In this document: piece by piece, positions 60,404 through 64,000 of the stretch
How the letters are laid out: the number at the start of each line of letters is the position of its first letter
How positions within the stretch are numbered: position 1 is the first letter of the stretch
Origin: Acholeplasma sp.
GTDB taxonomy: Bacteria > Bacillota_I > Bacilli_A > Acholeplasmatales > Acholeplasmataceae
NCBI GenBank assembly: GCA_003605085.1
Contig: QZKD01000028.1
Location: 45,332 to 109,331 of the forward strand
Length of the DNA stretch: 64,000 nt
Reading direction: 5' to 3'
The notes under the pieces: model-generated
The model's database searches: none
The model's input: only the letters and a program-made list of their open reading frames with translations
What the model was told of the DNA's origin: nothing
Program-made: the position numbers and the translations under genes

Positions 60404-62350
60404 ATGAAAAAACTCTTTAGTTTATTGTTACTCGTCGTATTAGCTGTTTCGCTAGCCGCTTGTGGTGAAGAAATTGCATACTTACCAGTGGATGAGTTTA
60501 CAGATCAAATCGGTGGCATCCAAGATTCTCTTGATGGAATTCAAGACTCACTCGATGATTTTCTTCCACGCGATGAATATGTACCTTACACACCTGTGCT
60601 AAGTGATTATTTGGAAGATGAAGCAAGAAAACTTTCTTTACCTGCTTCAACTGTCACATCAGACATCGTTTTACCAACATTATCTGACATCGTTATCGTA
60701 TGGCAATCCAGCCATCCAGAATATGTCAATGCAACTGGTAAAGTCAATCAACCCAGCTTTACAACGGGGGATGTCGAAGTTATTTTAACCGCTTTATTAT
60801 TTAAAGATGGTCAAGTGACTGCAAAGAACTTCACATTAACAGTTCCTGCACTTCCTGAATCAGATCAGGAAAAAGTTGCTGGTGCTATCAACTCTATCGG
60901 TGACATCTTGGAAGAAGACATTATCAACGAATCAGTTGATCTTCCAACAATGGCAAATGGCGCAAATATTCAATGGGAAACAACAAGTCCATCTTATTTC
61001 AGCGCAACTGGTCAAGTATTACGTCCTCATTTTGACCAATCCAATGCAACTGTTGTATTAACAGCTTACGTTTCTGCAGGTAAAGTCTTCCAGATGTATA
61101 AGAAGACTGTCACTGTTGAAAAGATGCCATATAAACAATATGGTATGCTCGCATCTGGTCCATTCCAAGCCGCTAATGTCAATGCGACTATGGGTGCTCC
61201 ACTTACCTTCAAACTCGTCACTCAAGAAGGATATGAAATTTACATTCCTTATAGCAATGTCAATGCTGAAAACATTTTGATTAGTTCACCATATCCAATG
61301 GTCTATACACCAGCTTTTGAAGGTACTCAAGTGCCACTAGCAGTGAACAATCTTGGTGTGGTTGCAGGTAGTGACTGGGGTGTTGCGTTTACTATTGTTG
61401 ATGGCGTTATTGACACTATTTATGATGGTATTGGTAAGAAGATATTCAATGCTGAAAATCCAGCAGGAATCGCACTTGCAGCAGGTACAACGTATCTTAC
61501 AAACATTCCTATTCCTGAAAACGGTTATGTCGTTGTGTTCCACAACTCAGCTGCATCGATTGGTAATACATTAAATGGTCGTGAATTCGGTCGTAATGTG
61601 CTCGGTGTCAATACAGCTGCTCTTGGTAAGACATTGACCATGGAAGGCTTAACACTTGATGCTACAGGTATCCAACTCACCGGTGGTGTGTTCTGGAGAG
61701 GTTTCGTTGATGTAACTCTTCCCTTTGAATACATTAATCCAGCTCCTTGGAAGATGTGGGTAGATTATGCAACTACAGCTATGACAACCTCCAACTTTGC
61801 ATTCTTCCAAAGCTTATCAATAACTTCTGATGAACTTGCTCCTGCGGCAGATGGATCGAATGTTATTGGTGCATATCCATTACTCTTTACTGCAGCATAC
61901 TTTGATGCATTTGGTGGTACAGCGATCAATACAGGTCAGGGTTATACTTTAGCCGCAGTTATGAGTCCTGAAGCTGAAAAGACTCAGATTATTCAAGTTC
62001 AAGAAGAAGATAGAGAACTTATTCTTCAAAATGAATATGAAATTTATCGTGTCTATGATGGTATTGGTGGTTCTATTAAGACTAAGAATGCTGCACAAGT
62101 AACTTTAGCTGGTGGAGATTCTGGTAAGAATATGGCTATTGCTCGTGATCAATTCTTAGCATTCTGGGCAAACAATGGTGTCGACTATGCTTCAGATACC
62201 CACAACCGTCGTATTGCAGCAGACTATTTCTATGCAATTGATAACTGGGTTTGGGGTGTTCAAGTTATTACTGAAGATGACATGCTAGCAGCAGGTTATC
62301 GTAAGTTCTTGTTTGTTGACATTTTCGATCAATTCGAATTTGTTGAATAG
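60404..62350 (+). CDS. Large surface lipoprotein with two atrophied Ig-like domains
   Basis: 648 residues. Signal MKKLFSLLLLVVLAVSLAAC with Cys 20. After a short coiled repeat (GGIQDSLDGIQDSLDDFL) come two atrophied Ig-like domains, about 60-155 (VIVWQSSHPEYVNATGKV) and 160-245 (NIQWETTSPSYFSATGQV). The 400-residue remainder is unknown, rich in Ala, Gly and aromatic residues, and has two related stretches (YEIYIPYSNV/YDGIGKKIFN and YEIYRVYDGIGGSIK). ATG 60404 is taken as start; the earlier frame from 60383 has no signal. It is probably exposed at the surface and abundant; ligand unknown. Confidence 0.82.
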   Translation: MKKLFSLLLLVVLAVSLAACGEEIAYLPVDEFTDQIGGIQDSLDGIQDSLDDFLPRDEYVPYTPVLSDYLEDEARKLSLPASTVTSDIVLPTLSDIVIVWQSSHPEYVNATGKVNQPSFTTGDVEVILTALLFKDGQVTAKNFTLTVPALPESDQEKVAGAINSIGDILEEDIINESVDLPTMANGANIQWETTSPSYFSATGQVLRPHFDQSNATVVLTAYVSAGKVFQMYKKTVTVEKMPYKQYGMLASGPFQAANVNATMGAPLTFKLVTQEGYEIYIPYSNVNAENILISSPYPMVYTPAFEGTQVPLAVNNLGVVAGSDWGVAFTIVDGVIDTIYDGIGKKIFNAENPAGIALAAGTTYLTNIPIPENGYVVVFHNSAASIGNTLNGREFGRNVLGVNTAALGKTLTMEGLTLDATGIQLTGGVFWRGFVDVTLPFEYINPAPWKMWVDYATTAMTTSNFAFFQSLSITSDELAPAADGSNVIGAYPLLFTAAYFDAFGGTAINTGQGYTLAAVMSPEAEKTQIIQVQEEDRELILQNEYEIYRVYDGIGGSIKTKNAAQVTLAGGDSGKNMAIARDQFLAFWANNGVDYASDTHNRRIAADYFYAIDNWVWGVQVITEDDMLAAGYRKFLFVDIFDQFEFVE

Positions 62351-62372
62351 TCAATAAAAAAATAATCGAATA

Positions 62373-62404
62373 AAGCGGGATGTTTACATTCCGCTTTTTC
62401 TTTT
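62373..62404 (+). terminator. Terminator after the large lipoprotein gene
   Basis: AAGCGGGATG (62373-62382), loop TTTA, CATTCCGCTT (62387-62396), then T. Confidence 0.85.
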
Positions 62405-62448
62405 GTGCGTAAGAAATTAGTTTAATTTCTTAAATGTCGAAAAAATTC

Positions 62449-62477
62449 TTGTAATCTTCAAAAAAAACGGTTATAAT
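62449..62477 (+). promoter_or_regulatory. Promoter of the solute-binding-type gene
   Basis: TTGTAA (62449-62454) and TATAAT (62472-62477), 17 bases apart. A perfect palindrome AAGAAATTA-GTT-TAATTTCTT lies upstream at 62411-62431. Confidence 0.72.
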
Positions 62478-62485
62478 ACTTATAT

Positions 62486-62500
62486 AGACAACCTTACGTC
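62486..62500 (-). promoter_or_regulatory. Weak operator-like motif downstream of the -10
   Basis: AGACAACCTTACGTC; compare AGTCAACTTACGTC at 60362-60375. Same place relative to the promoter as there. Confidence 0.45.
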
Positions 62501-62534
62501 TTTTTATCATTTTTGAGCAAATGAGGTGTGATGC

Positions 62535-64000
62535 GTGACAATAAAGAAGGGAATTCTCCTCACATTAGGCTTGATCATAATTAGCTTGATTGTTGCAAGC
62601 TTTTTTCAGAATGAAGAAGCGATGCTGACCCATGGATTCAAAAAGGATCTTGAACTTGCTGATTTTGAAGATAGCGAGTATGAAGCATACCTTAATCAAA
62701 ATGAGATGATTAGACCTGAAGAAAGTTATCGTTTAACTTCGGATCACATGGATCCTTCTTTGAGTTATGGCTATGAAATTATTGCTGGCGATGCATATGA
62801 AAAAACTGGGAACCTAATCATGGCAGATGACAGTTCATCCATTCATTTACTGTTTAACATCATCGATGCCGGTTACTACAATATTCAATTACACTATTAT
62901 CCCATCGAAGGTAAAAGTAGTCGGATTGAACGATCCCTCATGATAAATGGTGAGCTTCCTTATCGTGCGGCAGAAAAACTTTCTTTTGCACGGATTTGGA
63001 TCAGTGAAACCAGTACGTTTGTTCAAGATCAAAACGGGAATGATATCATTCCACGTCAAATCGAAGCTCCACGCTGGGTGGAAACGACATTAACAGACTC
63101 AGAGGGTTTAATCACAGAATCCCTACTATTCTACTTCGAAAGTGGAGCAAATACCATTGATTTTACGGCACTCAAAGAACCAATATTAATCGACTCTTTT
63201 TTCATCTTCCAAGAAATGGATGTCAATCCTTACCTAAGTTACAAACAGAATCTAACTAATGCAACCGATACACTCTTAGGGGAAGAGATGATACTTATTC
63301 AAGGACAAGACATGCTTGAAAAATCATCACCTACGTTATATCCTATCGCGGACCGGACATCAGCAATATCCACTCCTCAAAGCAGTTATGCACTCCGTGC
63401 AAACACGGGTGGAGGGTATAATTGGCGTATTGTAGGTGATTGGATCACCTATGAGTTTGATGTTGAAAATGCAGGTTTTTATCACATAAGCCTTCGTGCA
63501 AAACAATCGTATATCCGTGGTGCCTATGTGACAAGACGGATGAGAATTGATGACCAAGTACCTTTTGCTGAAGCTTCGGAAATTCCCTTTGTCTATTCTG
63601 GGAATTGGAATGTTTACACGGTTGGTGAAGAAGATGCTTATGAATTTTATCTTACTCCTGGTCGACATGAAATAAGTTTTGAAGTCGTTCTAGGTGATTT
63701 TAATGAGTCCATACGTGAAATATCTGAAGTAATCAATACACTCAATAAGGTTTATCGTGACATCATTATGATTACCACGGCACAACCCGATTTATATCGT
63801 GATTATCTTCTTGTGAATCGTCTTCCGGATATGTTACCAACCTTTGCAGAGACACAAGAAACGTTAGAGAAAATTTCTGATAATCTTTTTCAGATGACTG
63901 GTGAATCCTCAACACATACGGTGATTTTGGATAAAGTTGCACTTCAACTAGCTGCATTTATTAAAGAACCTGAGACCATTCATCGCCGTTTATCGGAGTA
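62535..64000 (+). CDS. Large membrane-anchored extracellular solute-binding-type protein, N-terminal part
   Basis: At least 488 residues, running off the window. GTG 62535 follows GAGGTGTG by 6 bases. One N-terminal membrane helix (about 7-23, LLTLGLIIISLIVASFF) and then a beta-rich outer part with two repeated sections (near 65-230 and 265-375) that read like carbohydrate-binding jelly rolls. From about 420 a helical linker follows (LPDMLPTFAETQETLEKIS, THTVILDKVALQLAAF, PETIHRRLSE). That linker resembles the segment before the periplasmic-binding part in large Firmicutes sugar ABC receptors. The transporter call is therefore likely but not proven. Confidence 0.6.
   Translation, partial: MTIKKGILLTLGLIIISLIVASFFQNEEAMLTHGFKKDLELADFEDSEYEAYLNQNEMIRPEESYRLTSDHMDPSLSYGYEIIAGDAYEKTGNLIMADDSSSIHLLFNIIDAGYYNIQLHYYPIEGKSSRIERSLMINGELPYRAAEKLSFARIWISETSTFVQDQNGNDIIPRQIEAPRWVETTLTDSEGLITESLLFYFESGANTIDFTALKEPILIDSFFIFQEMDVNPYLSYKQNLTNATDTLLGEEMILIQGQDMLEKSSPTLYPIADRTSAISTPQSSYALRANTGGGYNWRIVGDWITYEFDVENAGFYHISLRAKQSYIRGAYVTRRMRIDDQVPFAEASEIPFVYSGNWNVYTVGEEDAYEFYLTPGRHEISFEVVLGDFNESIREISEVINTLNKVYRDIIMITTAQPDLYRDYLLVNRLPDMLPTFAETQETLEKISDNLFQMTGESSTHTVILDKVALQLAAFIKEPETIHRRLSE

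Overview
The window is AT-rich DNA from a low-GC Gram-positive lineage. Gene order is Firmicutes-like: rpoD-trmK, rbgA-rnhB-topA, ftsY-ylxM-ffh, polA-mutM-coaE-dnaB-dnaI, then a T-box and thrS. Tryptophan is written TGG and TGA ends many genes, so the standard bacterial code is in use, unlike Mycoplasma. The mixture of traits (lipoproteins with atrophied Ig-like domains, a soluble FtsK-type translocase, a CRESS-type Rep) would suit a deep relative of the Mollicutes such as an Acholeplasma- or Izemoplasma-like organism. That placement is inference.

Layout. 1-5.5 kb: sigma factor, trmK, and a MarR regulator with a heterodimeric ABC exporter. 5.53-15.08 kb: a tRNA-Arg(UCU) gene followed by a genomic island of about 9.5 kb bounded by a perfect 49-bp direct repeat of the tRNA 3' half. 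The island holds a small phage-type regulator, a decayed tyrosine integrase, IS3 and zinc-ribbon ghosts, several small membrane proteins, a circovirus-like HUH/SF3 Rep, a PASTA lipoprotein, an HNH protein and a TM2 protein. Some island genes sit between repeats or tRNA-Phe-like scars, giving a modular look. 15.1-16 kb: a HAD phosphatase. 16.1-25.8 kb: a type IV pilus locus with four prepilin-like proteins, PilB, PilC, PilD, a PilM-PilN fusion, PilO and a VanW-like protein; no PilT is present here. 25.9-47 kb: core genes for chromosome translocation, secretion, ribosome assembly, replication and repair, SRP targeting and threonyl-tRNA synthesis, plus a candidate small RNA at 33.08 kb and an ABC-2 transporter. 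47-56.6 kb: HPr, an Mrp/SalA ATPase, a four-domain CoA-disulfide-reductase fusion, an acetate-type transporter, a VOC protein, and the glycine cleavage genes gcvT-gcvH-gcvPA-gcvPB on the minus strand. 56.8-64 kb: a probable sugar-use cluster (DUF4127 protein, ROK kinase, two Ig-like lipoproteins and the start of a large extracellular solute-binding-type protein). Its promoters share a 16-bp motif.

The most unusual items are the Rep-bearing tRNA island with its repeats and scars, the candidate C-rich small RNA between topA and tpx, and the shared operator-like motif of the last cluster.
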